Shown here piece after piece: positions 1 through 8,433 of a DNA stretch of 64,000 nt. The number at the start of each line of letters is the position of its first letter. The stretch's first letter is position 1. The translations under genes and the position numbers were made by a program. The stretch is taken from assembly GCA_963812775.1 (NCBI GenBank), contig CAWEWH010000005.1, forward strand, positions 558,001 to 622,000. The letters run 5' to 3'. The notes under the pieces were generated by a model. That model ran no database searches. It was given only the letters and a program-made list of their open reading frames with translations, and was not told the origin of the DNA. The stretch is from CAWEWH01 sp963812775. Its GTDB lineage: Bacteria > Pseudomonadota > Alphaproteobacteria > Rhizobiales > Beijerinckiaceae.

Positions 1-47
1 TCGCCGGGCCGTGCGTCGGCATCGAGATGCAGCGTATAGGCCGCCAT
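1..47 (-). CDS. partial protein-coding gene downstream of hisB (5' end only)
   Basis: Only the first 15 codons are in the window; the gene runs off the left edge. An ATG on the minus strand at 47-45 is preceded by AACAGGAGACCGCC, whose AGGAGA is a good ribosome binding site. The visible peptide starts MAAYTLHLDADARPG. In related bacteria a small DUF2628 membrane protein often follows hisB and precedes hisH. That is the most likely identity by position, but 15 residues cannot prove it. Confidence 0.5.
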   Translation of the reverse strand, partial: MAAYTLHLDADARPG

Positions 48-72
48 GGCGGTCTCCTGTTCGGAAAGTCTT

Positions 73-128
73 AGCTCACCCTCCCCTCGAGGGGGAGGGT
101 CGCGAAGCGAAGGAGCATCGGGGTGGGG
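73..128. repeat. dispersed intergenic repeat (CCCTCCCC family)
   Basis: The stretch holds the palindromic core CCTCCCCTCGAGGGGGAGG followed by a CGCGAAGCGAAGG segment and GGGGTGGGG. The same modules recur at about 899-1087, 5283-5336, 5515-5580, 12648-12857 and 16093-16221, always between genes. It can fold into a GC-rich hairpin just downstream of the hisB stop and may help terminate transcription. Confidence 0.7.
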
Positions 129-176
129 TGCTTGAAAAGGCCGCCCAAACCCCCCGGCTCGAAAGCGGGGCGCAGC

Positions 177-764
177 CTACAGCTTGCCCTTGGTCGAGGG
201 CACGCGCTTGCCCTCGCGCGGGTCGACTGTGACCGCCTGCCGCAGCGCCCGCGCCAGGCCCTTGAAGCAGCTTTCCGCCATGTGGTGGGCGTTCATGCCG
301 TAGAGCGTTTCCACGTGCAACGTGATGCCGCTGTTCATGGCGAAGGCCTGGAACCATTCGCGCACCAGCTCGGTGTCGAAATTGCCGATCTTCGCCGCCG
401 GGAACGTGGTGAGGAAGATCAGGTAAGGCCGCCCCGATATGTCGAGCGCGACGCGCGTCAACGTCTCGTCCATGGGCATGTGCACGGTGGCGTAGCGGGC
501 AATCCCGGCCTTGTCGCCGAGCGCCTGGCGCACCGCCTCGCCGAGCGCGATGCCGCAATCCTCCACCGTGTGGTGCTGGTCGACGTGCAGGTCGCCCGTC
601 ACCTTGACGGTGAGGTCGAAGAGGCCGTGGCGGGCGAAGAGCTCGAGCATGTGGTCGAGGAAGCCGACACCGGTCTTGATGTCGGCCTTTCCCGACCCGT
701 CCAGGGCAACGCTCACCGCCACGTCCGTCTCGGCCGTGCGGCGCTTAACCTTACCGGCGCGCAT
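177..764 (-). CDS. hisB: imidazoleglycerol-phosphate dehydratase HisB
   Basis: Dehydrates imidazole glycerol phosphate to imidazole acetol phosphate in histidine synthesis; a cytosolic Mn-dependent enzyme that in this family forms a 24-mer. The 195-residue protein has the usual monofunctional length. Its metal-binding signatures are visible: FLDHMLELFARHG (about residues 36-48), DQHHTVEDCG (about 67-76) and a C-terminal NAHHMAES. The ATG at 764 begins MRAGKVKRRT and is followed directly by the conserved start of the domain. The next minus-strand gene begins 130 bp downstream, separated by a repeat, so co-transcription is possible but not tight. The remaining his genes lie outside the window. 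Confidence 0.96.
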   Translation of the reverse strand: MRAGKVKRRTAETDVAVSVALDGSGKADIKTGVGFLDHMLELFARHGLFDLTVKVTGDLHVDQHHTVEDCGIALGEAVRQALGDKAGIARYATVHMPMDETLTRVALDISGRPYLIFLTTFPAAKIGNFDTELVREWFQAFAMNSGITLHVETLYGMNAHHMAESCFKGLARALRQAVTVDPREGKRVPSTKGKL

Positions 765-780
765 GGGGCTTTTCTCCCGC

Positions 781-826
781 GCATGATCCCGAAAAGTTGG
801 GAGACTTGTCGGACAAGATCATGCGC
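781..826. repeat. inverted repeat of the GATCATGC / CGAAAA family
   Basis: The arms GCATGATC (781-788) and GATCATGC (817-824) are perfect complements and enclose CCGAAAA and TCGGACAA. A second copy, with CCGAAAA pairing TTTTCGG and ending in ACAAGATCATGCGC, lies at 43430-43468 upstream of trpS. Two intergenic copies with shared internal sequence indicate a dispersed hairpin repeat. Confidence 0.6.
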
Positions 827-898
827 CATTAAAGGCTCGCGCGCCTTCTAGCGTGTTGATGCGGGGGAGGGAACTGTGTTGCAGGACCACGCGCTCAC

Positions 899-1087
899 CC
901 TCTCCCCTTGCGGGAGAGGGTGGCCGGCGGAGCCGGCCGGGAGAGGGGGTCTCTCCATCCGGCGTTAGGTCCAGGCCACTCCATATGAGGAGAAAGCAAG
1001 TTGTGTGAGGGGGAGAGCGCAAAGACTTCCACCCCCTCTCCCGCCCCTCGCTGACGCGAGGGGCACCCTCTCCCGCAAGGGGAGAGG
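899..1087. repeat. large inverted pair of CCCTCCCC-family repeat units
   Basis: Two units of the dispersed intergenic repeat face each other. The left unit reads CTCTCCCCTTGCGGGAGAGG and the right unit is its reverse complement. GGCCGGCGGAGCCGGCC on the left and CCCCTCGCTGACGCGAGGGG on the right are inner hairpins. Confidence 0.65.
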
Positions 1088-1112
1088 GAAGAACGCCCCC
1101 GGGCTCGCTCCC

Positions 1113-2975
1113 CTATTGCTTCGGCGGTTGCGCCGTCTCCCCGGTGAGCAGCGGCGTGATGCGCCGCGCCGTCACCCGCCGGTTGACGCGCGAGGGGCCG
1201 TCGACCTGTTCCTTGAGATATTGCTCGCCGTAGCCCTGCGTCGTCAGGTTCTCGGGCGGGATCTGGAACTCCTGCGTCAGGATCGTGGCCACCGATTCGG
1301 CGCGCCGGTCCGACAGCGACAGGTTGTCCACGTCCGGGCCGACCGCGTCGGTGTGGCCCTCGATGAGGAACACCTCGTTGGGGTTCTGGCCGATGGCGCG
1401 GCGGATGGCATTGGCGATGACCGAAAGCCGCGCCACCTGATCGGGCGTCACCTCCCATGAGCCTGACTCGAAGGTGATCGTGTCGATGTCCACCGACGGC
1501 ATGCGGGCCCTGACATTGGGGCTGTAGCGCACCTCGTCGAGCGTATAGGCGCGCTCGATGTCGTCCACCGGCGGCGCCGTCAGCGCGCCGTAGATCAGCT
1601 CTTCGTTCGCGCCCTCGGCCTCGACGATGTAGCGCTCGCGCGGGATGCGGATGCGCGGCGGGCCGATATCGACGAAATAGCCGCCCGCCGACGGCGGCGG
1701 CCGGCCGCCGAACGAATTGTCGATGATGATGATCTCGCGCCCGTCGTTGAGCCGTCGCGCGCGCCGCACGAGCCGGCCGTCGGCATCCACCACCGTGACG
1801 ATCGACACGCCGCCGGCGCGCTGCGTCACCGTCACCACCTCGCTGCCGCGCCGCTCGCTGCGGACGTTGCCGCCGCTGAATCTCCGGAAGCGTTCGGTCT
1901 CGTCGTGGCGAATGATGGTGCGGTTGTTCTCGCGCACGATGGTGCGGCCGGGCTCGCGGATGACGACGCGGTCGCCTTCGCGGCTCTCGCGCCGCTCGCG
2001 TTTCACGTCGTCGAGGCGGCGCGAGCGCACGTCCTCGGTGAGGTTCTGGGCCCGCTCCGGCGCCGCCTGCTGGGCGCCGGGGGGCGCCACACCCTGCTGC
2101 GCCGATGGCTGTTGCTGCCCAGGCGGTTGGTCGGGCCTCTGCTGGGCGGGCTGTTGCGCGGGCTGCTGCTGGCCCGGCACGATGACCGGCGCAATCCGCT
2201 GACCGGGCGCCTGCTGCGCCGGCTGCTGCTGTCCGGGTTGCTGGCTGGGTGCGATCTGCTGCGCGGGCGCCTGCTGCCCGGGCTGCTGGGACGGCACCTG
2301 TTGGGCCGGCCGCTGTCCCGGCTGCTGCTGACCCGCCGGCTGTCCCGGCGGTTGCTGGCCTGCGGGCTGTCCGGGCTGTTGCTGACCAGCGGGCTGTCCG
2401 GGCTGCTGCTGGCCGGGCCGCTGCGGAACCTGATCCCGTTGCCCGTCGCGGCGCAGCTCCGGCCGCTGGCCTTCGCCTTGCGGCGGCAGGCCGCCTGGCC
2501 GGCCTGCGGCGCCGGGTCCCTTCGGCTGCAGCCCCTTCTGGTCCGGCCCCTTGGGCGGCGCTTGCTTCTGGGCCGGCGCCTCCTCGCGCGGCGGCGTCAC
2601 GCGCTCGGCCGGCCGTTGCATTTGCGGCGGCGGCTCGCGCCGCTGCTGTTGCATCTGCGGGGGCGGCTGCACCGGGCGCTGCTGCATCTGGGGTGGCGGC
2701 TGCGCCGGCCGCTGCTGGATCTGCGCCGGCGGCTGCTGCGGTGGCTGCTGCGGGCGCTGCATCTGCTGTTGGGGCGGCGGTTGTGCCGGCCGCTGCTGGG
2801 GCGGCGGTGCGACGGGCTTGCCGGGCGGGGCCTTTTTGCCCTTGTCCTTGTCGTCCTCCTTGCCGACCTGCGCCACCACGAGGTTGGCGGCCGCGAGCCC
2901 GTCGACCGCGAACCAGCCGGTGGCGAATGCCGACAGCATGGTGCCGGCCAGCAGCAGGTGTCTTGTGCGCAGCAT
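1113..2975 (-). CDS. OmpA-family outer-membrane/peptidoglycan-associated protein with long Pro/Gln-rich region
   Basis: About 620 residues. The chosen ATG at 2975 follows a GAGGGG ribosome binding site and begins a classical signal peptide, MLRTRHLLLAGTMLSAFATG, with cleavage likely after the LAAANLVVA region. Next comes a very long low-complexity segment (roughly residues 45-310) made of PPPQQ, QQRPAQ and GQQQPGQPA repeats. A basic VVIREPGRTIVRENNRT region and a beta-rich part follow. The C-terminus (about 505-605) is an OmpA-like domain with the peptidoglycan-binding pattern EGHTDAVG, NLSLSDRRAESV and a final SRVNRRVTARR. The likely role is anchoring the envelope to peptidoglycan, with the P/Q stretch spanning the periplasm or acting as a flexible stalk. 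Upstream in-frame codons to 3092 lack coding character. Confidence 0.85.
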   Translation of the reverse strand: MLRTRHLLLAGTMLSAFATGWFAVDGLAAANLVVAQVGKEDDKDKGKKAPPGKPVAPPPQQRPAQPPPQQQMQRPQQPPQQPPAQIQQRPAQPPPQMQQRPVQPPPQMQQQRREPPPQMQRPAERVTPPREEAPAQKQAPPKGPDQKGLQPKGPGAAGRPGGLPPQGEGQRPELRRDGQRDQVPQRPGQQQPGQPAGQQQPGQPAGQQPPGQPAGQQQPGQRPAQQVPSQQPGQQAPAQQIAPSQQPGQQQPAQQAPGQRIAPVIVPGQQQPAQQPAQQRPDQPPGQQQPSAQQGVAPPGAQQAAPERAQNLTEDVRSRRLDDVKRERRESREGDRVVIREPGRTIVRENNRTIIRHDETERFRRFSGGNVRSERRGSEVVTVTQRAGGVSIVTVVDADGRLVRRARRLNDGREIIIIDNSFGGRPPPSAGGYFVDIGPPRIRIPRERYIVEAEGANEELIYGALTAPPVDDIERAYTLDEVRYSPNVRARMPSVDIDTITFESGSWEVTPDQVARLSVIANAIRRAIGQNPNEVFLIEGHTDAVGPDVDNLSLSDRRAESVATILTQEFQIPPENLTTQGYGEQYLKEQVDGPSRVNRRVTARRITPLLTGETAQPPKQ

Positions 2976-3159
2976 GTCTTGATTCCCCTCAGCCCGCTCA
3001 AGCGCTGGCGCGGCCGAATGTTCCGTCCCGTCTTCCATCCACGGCGCCGCCCGCGCGAACCCGAAGAATTGGGGCACTTCGGACGGGATCAAGCGTCATC
3101 AAAGGCTTGGCGGAACTGTGGCGGGGACGCCCACCGTCATCCCGGGCGACCCCGAAGAC

Positions 3160-5233
3160 TTACGGCCGCCGGAACGTCCGCGTCTCCGACAGCTTGCCGT
3201 CCGCATAGGAGAGCTGCACCGCGACCTCCTTGGCGTTCTTGGGAATCACCACCGCCGTGTCGGCGTCCGGCGGTATCGCGAACGGCTTTGCCATGTCGCA
3301 GGCCGGCAGCCTGACGGTCGAACTCGAGCGGCCCGCCGTCGAACCCCACCGCCACCTTGGTGATGGCGCAGCGGTTCTCGATGAGATGGTTGACGGTCAG
3401 CAGGTCAACCCGGTCGCGCACGAAAGCCACCCACAGATCCGGCGTCGTGTCGAGGAGTGCCGCGAGCTGCTCGGTGAGCGCGGCCGCCGGATCGAACGCG
3501 ATGTCGAACGGCCCGGCCTCCCTGTCGCGCGCGTCCTTGTAGGCGACCTGCAGCGTCGCCGCCTCCTGCGTGGCCGGCAGGCTGAACGTCGTCAGCGCCT
3601 CGGCCTTGCCGGTGCGCGGATCGGTGCCCGCCCCCGTGCCGGTCGGCTTGATCTCGCCCGCCACGCCGATCCTGTACGTGATGGCGGTGGCCGGCTCCGG
3701 CAGGGTGAGCGTCACCTTCCAGCCCTCGGCGCCGCGCGAAAAGCTGGCGCTCGGCTGCGTCGGCGTCGAGGCGAGCGTCTCGGCGAGCGCCGCCTTGCGC
3801 AGCTTCGCCTTGTCGACCCACTCCCGCTCGACGCTGCGGTCGAGGAAGAACTTGGCGAGGCTCCCGTCCGCGTCCGCCGCGATGATGCGCTCGAGCGCCG
3901 CGAGCTCGGCGCGCCGCTCGCCGAGCGTTGCGGTCCCGGTACCGCGCGCCGAAAGCTCCTCGGCCAGGAAATAGTGCACCGGCACGAATTCGGGATTGCT
4001 CGCCGCCAGCGCCTCGAGCTTGCTGCGCCGCTCCGCGCCATCGTAGGTCAGCGCCTGCATGAGGCCGACGACGCGCGCCGGCTCCTCCTTGGCGAGCTCG
4101 TCGTAGAATTCCCGCGACCCGGCGCGGCCTTCGTCGCGGCGGACCAGCCCCATGAGCTTGAGGTGCGGGTCGACGAAATCCTCGCGCAGCTTGACGTAGT
4201 CCTTGTAGGCGCGGCGCGTCCGCCGCGTTTCGCCCTTGGCTTCGGTTAGGCGGGCATTGTGATAGAGCTCGGCTGCCGTGCGCGGCTTGTCGACGAGGCG
4301 GCCGGTTGTCGCGAGCGCCGCGTAGGCGGTGGCCGCGTCGGCCCCGAGATTGAGCGGTGGCTCTCCCGGAATTGTCTTGTCGGGCGTCTTGGTCGACACC
4401 TTGGTGGGCGTCTCCGGCAGCCACGCATCGATGCTGCGCTTGATGGCCCGGAAGGCCGGCACGGCCACGAAGATGATTGCGAGCAACACCAGCGGCACCG
4501 CGAGCGCGCGCCAGCCCGGCCCCCGCCGGGCGCGGCGCCCTTCCTCGCGCCCTTGCCGGCGGGCGCGCCGCCCCTCGTCGCGGTCACGGCGTCTCTCGTC
4601 GTGCGCCTCACGCTCCCAGTCGCGCGCCTCCCGCTGCCGGTCGCGCGTCTCGCGGTCGCGATCCTCGCGATCGCGATCGCCGCGGCTCTGCGGCGGCACG
4701 GCGTCCGCCACCGTTTCCTGCCCGGGCCACGCCACCACATAGGCGTGCACCGGCTGCGGGATGTTCTTCAATTCGCGCGGCCCGATGTCGCGGAACGGCA
4801 CGGCGATCTTGTTGGCCACCGCCTCGTGCACCGAACGCGCCACGCAGATGCCGCCGGGTGCGGCGAGCGATTCCAGTCGCGACGCGATGTTGACGGCGTC
4901 GCCGAGGAGGTCGCCGTCGCGCTCCACCACGTCCCCGACGGTGACGCCGATGCGGTACATCATGCGCCGGCTCGGCGGATACGCGAGGTTGCGGGTGCGC
5001 AGCGATTCCTGGATGTCGATGGCGGCCCGCACCGCGTCCACGGCGCTGTCGAAGGCGCACATCACCGAATCGCCCGCCGTGTTGAAGACGCGTCCGCCAT
5101 AGGTGGTGACGAAATCGTCGAACACCTGCCGGTAGGACGGCAGGCGCCGCAGCGTCTCCTCCTCGTCCTCGGCGACGAGCCGCGAGAAGCCCGCGATGTC
5201 GGCGGCGAGGATCGCGGCCATGCGGCGCTTCAT
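3160..5233 (-). CDS. class III adenylate/guanylate cyclase with membrane segment and TPR-like C-terminus (one frame break)
   Basis: The N-terminal cyclase domain (about residues 5-175) has both metal-binding aspartates, in AADIAGFSRLV and FNTAGDSVM, plus the GDLLGDAVNIASRLE segment. It would make cyclic AMP or GMP. A highly charged Arg/Asp/Glu-rich linker follows. Then comes one transmembrane helix (ALAVPLVLLAIIFVAVPAF) and a helical region with repeats of the AELYHNARLTEAKGETRRT kind that looks TPR-like. Rhizobia carry many cyclases of this layout. The start at 5233 directly precedes the conserved MKRRMAAILAADIAGF. Near 3320-3326 the frame breaks: dropping one T from GAGTTCGA restores a natural ending that stops at 3160; otherwise the frame runs to 3137. 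A sequence error is the simplest cause. Confidence 0.85.
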
Positions 5234-5282
5234 GGGCGGGCTCCGTGCTGCTGCCGCCTCAGGACGAAGCGGCGGTGCGCGG

Positions 5283-5336
5283 CCCTCTCTCCCCTCGCCA
5301 AGGCGAGGGGGCACCCTCTCCCGCAAGGGAAGAGGA
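5283..5336. repeat. dispersed intergenic repeat (CCCTCCCC family)
   Basis: Contains CTCTCCCCTCGCCAAGGCGAGGGGGCACCCTCTCCCGCAAGG-type modules shared with 1035-1087. It lies just upstream of the cyclase gene, within the 348-bp gap between it and pyrE. Confidence 0.65.
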
Positions 5337-5514
5337 TGGGCACCCGTGATGTCCCACGCGATAGCGCACGCATGGTCGGTCGGAAATGGTCAGGCGTCAT
5401 TCGCTTGAAGCAACACAGCCCGGCTCCACGATGCCGCGCCTTCATGTCGGCTTTGTGTGTGCTGGCGCACATCGCGGGTCAAGCGCCGGGGTGGGGTGGA
5501 AAACACGATGGGAG

Positions 5515-5580
5515 AAATCACCCCACCCCGATCAGTTCGCTTCGCTCACTGATCGACCCTCCCCCTCAAGGGGAGGGTAA
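5515..5580. repeat. dispersed intergenic repeat (CCCTCCCC family)
   Basis: Reads CACCCCACCCCGATCAG, then TTCGCTTCGCTCACTGATCG, then ACCCTCCCCCTCAAGGGGAG. CGATCAG and CTGATCG pair, and CTCCCCCTCAAGGGGAG pairs with itself, giving two stacked hairpins. It abuts the stop codon of pyrE and could serve as its terminator. Confidence 0.7.
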
Positions 5581-5581
5581 G

Positions 5582-6202
5582 TCACCCCGCCCGCTTCGGC
5601 AGCCGCTCGAACCCTTCCGGAATGAACTCGCCCGCCGCAAACAGCGCCTCGAAGGCGAGGCCCCGCTCGGCCATGAGCCTGGCCGCGCCCTCCTCGCGGT
5701 CGACCAGCGACAGAACCAGCACCACCTGGGCGCCGGACGCCTGCGCATCCTCGATGGCTTTCAGCGCCGAGCCGCCCGTCGTGGTCACGTCCTCCAGGAT
5801 GGCGATGCGCCGGCCCGTCAGCGTCTCGCCCTCGGCGAGGCCCTCGACCAACAGCTTGGCGCCGTGCTCCTTGGCCTTCTTGCGCACGAAGAAGCCGCCG
5901 ATCGGCTGCCCCTGCCGCTGGCTCTCGGCGGTGACCACCGAGACGATCGGCACCGCCCCCATTTCGAGCCCGCCCACATAATCCACCTTGAGCGATTGCA
6001 GCCGCTTGAGGATCAGCCGGCCAAGGATTTCGGCGCCCTGCGGGTTCAGCATCGTGGGTTTCATGTTGAAGTAGAAATTGCTGTCCACCCCCGACACCAG
6101 CCGGATGGTCTTGCCGCACCCGAACGAGCGCGCCGCGATGATGGCCTTGAGCGTCTCGCGGTCGCCGGCCGGGCTTTCCTTGCGCTGCGCGGCGCTCGCC
6201 AT
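5582..6202 (-). CDS. pyrE: orotate phosphoribosyltransferase PyrE
   Basis: Transfers phosphoribosyl from PRPP to orotate, giving OMP in pyrimidine synthesis. The 206-residue protein is typical in length. The PRPP-binding motif IAILEDVTTTGGSALKA lies at about residues 131-147, and the N-terminal SGVDSNFYFNMKPTML segment matches the orotate/PRPP pocket. The ATG at 6202 is preceded by AAGGAGAG, an excellent ribosome binding site. It is the first native gene to the left of the AT-rich island; the distance from its start codon to the end of the island ATPase is about 120 bp. Confidence 0.95.
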   Translation of the reverse strand: MASAAQRKESPAGDRETLKAIIAARSFGCGKTIRLVSGVDSNFYFNMKPTMLNPQGAEILGRLILKRLQSLKVDYVGGLEMGAVPIVSVVTAESQRQGQPIGGFFVRKKAKEHGAKLLVEGLAEGETLTGRRIAILEDVTTTGGSALKAIEDAQASGAQVVLVLSLVDREEGAARLMAERGLAFEALFAAGEFIPEGFERLPKRAG

Positions 6203-6273
6203 GGGGCTCTCCTTGGGGTCTCGAGGGTCGGGCGTTCCGGCACTGTCCCGTGCCGCGCCGGCCTGTCAATGCG

Positions 6274-6292
6274 GCGGCGGCGCCGATCCACC
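6274..6292. repeat. left copy of a 19-bp direct repeat flanking the AT-rich island (candidate att site)
   Basis: GCGGCGGCGCCGATCCACC here matches GCGGCGGCGCCGACCCACC at 10234-10252 in 18 of 19 positions, in the same orientation. The two copies sit at the two edges of the low-GC segment. No integrase gene is visible, so the attachment-site reading is an inference, and GCC/GGC-rich words are common in such genomes. Confidence 0.45.
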
Positions 6293-6322
6293 AGAAGCAC
6301 AGATCCATGTTGGCGGCGGAGC

Positions 6323-7981
6323 TCAAGCGCCGGTCCGCCGCTCAACTGCACCAATGCGTCGTGCAAGCTCGGAAACTTGGCTTTTCAGATCAAGCGTATC
6401 CAACGTCAACCCGAACTCCACCGCACGGCGCGCTACGGCGACCTTGTTGACTTTCTCACCATCGATGACTTTTTCAACGGGCCCTTTGCGGAGATCGAAG
6501 GGAATTCCGAGTTCAACTTTTTCAGCAAATCACCGTTCAGGTAGTTCTCGATTTCTCTTCCTTTTGTGATCCAACAGTGGATGTCGCGTTTCTCGCATTC
6601 CTGCTGGATGCGCTTCTTCGTCGCGGAGACATGGGTCTTGGGGCTACTCCTGTCACTATCGATCAAGATGGACGCGTGCCGATTGACCTCCATGACGCGA
6701 ACCAAGTCGGCGCCTTCCATCTCGAAGCTCAAGTGAGCGAGCAGTTTTCCGCCATAGAACAGCACCTGATAATCAATGCTTCCCGCAACGCTTCGTCATG
6801 CAGTCTGAGCCACTCGTTTAGGTAGATTTGGTCAGACGGCCCTTCAACCCAAACGAGGAAGTTCGCTTGAACCAAATCGCTCGGTCGGTAACCAAGGTCA
6901 TCTATGGGCTCAAAGAGATCGCTCCTAAGCTTTGCAGCTGCCATGCGAGCAGACCGGCCATCATGCTTGATGTGAATCACATCTGCATCACGGCTGTCTA
7001 CGACCGAGCTTGAATGCGTCGTGATCGCGAAGGTGTTGGTCGAATGACCGCGAAAATACTCTATCATGCGTCGCTGCGTCGACGGATGAAGATGAAGTTC
7101 TGGCTCCTCCAGGAGTACAATCTGATTTTCAAAGCCTACTGCCGCAGTGCCAATTATCAGCAACTGTTCGACTCCGGTTCCGAGGCTTTTCAGGTCGCGC
7201 TCGACCCCGCTCAAGGTTAGGTGTATCGCGCTCTGATCAGCGGCGACCTCGATACGCGTCGGCTGTTCGAGGCAATACGACAGAAAGCTCTCATCCTCCG
7301 AAGATTTTCCTTATCCTTCAATTTACCCGCTGGCGGCCTATCAAGATGCTGGAAAATGAAAACGATCGTCTCGGGCGATATAGTCTTCCCGGGTAGGTTC
7401 ATCGCGTTAAACGACGGAAGCTGGCTTCCAGGTTTTGTGATGTGTCGAAAAGACGGGACATAGATTGTTCCGATGGATATGGCCTGCAGGCATTCAAACG
7501 ACTTTACGATCCTCTCCAAGTTCGAGGCGCGATTGCCTTGGCTTGAGTGAAGATCAAGGGAAATCTGGCCATCTGCGTCAGGTGGAATCAAATCACCGAA
7601 GAACGATTGAGCCGACCCCATGTCAAGAATCATTCCCTCCCTTCTCAAGAGATAGGGTACCGCAAGTCGCTCATCGAAGCGGCTCAATACTTTTTGTAGT
7701 AAGGCGCTGCGCGAGGAGGCGGAATTTGCAAAGCTGCCTCGCGGATCAAAAAAGAAGGTCACTCTAATGTCGTTAGCAGAGTTGAACCTGTCTGCTTCAT
7801 CGCTCAGCACAGCGCCGAAGTTGTAACCAGTATTGTAGAGAAGCGCTATTGCTCTAAGTATATTGGTCTTGCCGGTATTGTTTTGCCCCGTGACGATCAA
7901 AAACCGCCCATTCAATTCTATTGTCACGCCGTCTTTGAAAGAGCGAAAATTGGAGATCGAAAAATGGATCGGAGTAGACAT
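6323..7981 (-). CDS. OLD-family AAA ATPase with TOPRIM nuclease domain (three 1-bp frame breaks)
   Basis: Reconstructed length is about 553 residues. The N-terminal SMC-like ATPase has IHFSISNFRSFKDG and Walker A GQNNTGKTN (residues 32-40). The middle carries Walker B IVLLEEPELHLHP and the switch histidine ITTHSS. The C-terminal TOPRIM domain shows LVWVEGPSDQIYL and ILIDSDRSS, its acidic metal ligands. Proteins of this build (OLD, GajA) are ATP-regulated DNA nucleases, usually anti-phage. The reading frame is broken near 7295-7301, 6779-6784 and in the five-T run 6518-6522. Adding one base at each gives continuous family-like sequence, for example REGIDYQVLFYGGKLL across the second site, and a natural stop at 6323. 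No GajB-type helicase is adjacent. Clustered deletions may be read errors or true decay. Confidence 0.75.
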
Positions 7982-8433
7982 CCGCAGATCCTTCTCACGC
8001 TTACGCTGCGATGGTCATTCACGCTTCAATGAGGTGCGGCTTTACGATAAGCGCTAGAGTTGGTCGCACATTGAGAGTGCGTACTGACGGACAAGTTCGG
8101 CATATCGGGCAATCGCTTAGTTGCGCCCTGGCGCCAAGCGCTCCATCGTCGTCCACGATGCATGCTTGACGACCGCTGGACGTTCTCTGTATGTTCTGTA
8201 CCGATTCGTTTCCTTCCAAGACAGGGGAGCGCCGTGATTAAGCTTCCCAAATGCAGAAGCTGCAATCGAAGTTGGATGCCCCGGCTTGGTGTGGTGGCGG
8301 CAAAGATCTTATTGTCGTCGATGCCGTAGACAGCGACAGGAGTTTGCAGCGAGAGCATTGGATTTGCGGCCGATCGTTGCAGGCGACTTTGATGGGCCCT
8401 ACGTGCTTCCGCGAGCGATGCGAAGGCTGAAAG
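7982..8433. other. 452-bp gap between kinase and OLD-nuclease genes, no confident gene
   Basis: Composition is AT-richer like the rest of the island. Short frames exist on both strands, including a plus-strand one from 8251 starting MQKLQSKLDAPAWCGGG, but none is convincing. A plus-strand promoter-like pair occurs: TTGACG at 8166-8171 and TATGTT at 8190-8195 with 18-bp spacing. A remnant gene disrupted by indels, as elsewhere in the island, cannot be excluded. Confidence 0.4.

Larger units (their letters stand above)
765..1112. other. 348-bp intergenic tract, repeats only
   Basis: No convincing reading frame. It contains the GATCATGC inverted repeat (781-826) and a long inverted pair: CTCTCCCCTTGCGGGAGAGG near 899-918 is the reverse complement of the segment near 1067-1087. 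The pair could form one large hairpin between the 3' end of the OmpA-like gene and the start of hisB. Confidence 0.6.
5234..5581. other. 348-bp intergenic tract between the cyclase gene and pyrE
   Basis: Two copies of the dispersed CCCTCCCC repeat (5283-5336, 5515-5580) flank about 180 bp with no coding character. I see no convincing promoter motif in it, although the promoter for the cyclase gene must lie here if that gene is not read through from pyrE. Confidence 0.5.

Noticed and set aside
1905..3314. Long plus-strand frame of about 470 codons over the OmpA-like gene
   Set aside because: It is antisense to a Pro/Gln-rich coding region whose composition keeps the other frames open; the product is a Leu/Arg-rich string without domains, while the minus strand has a signal peptide and OmpA motifs.
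6323..7981. Gabija system
   Set aside because: The nuclease has the GajA-like ATPase-TOPRIM layout, but no UvrD-like GajB helicase gene follows or precedes it.
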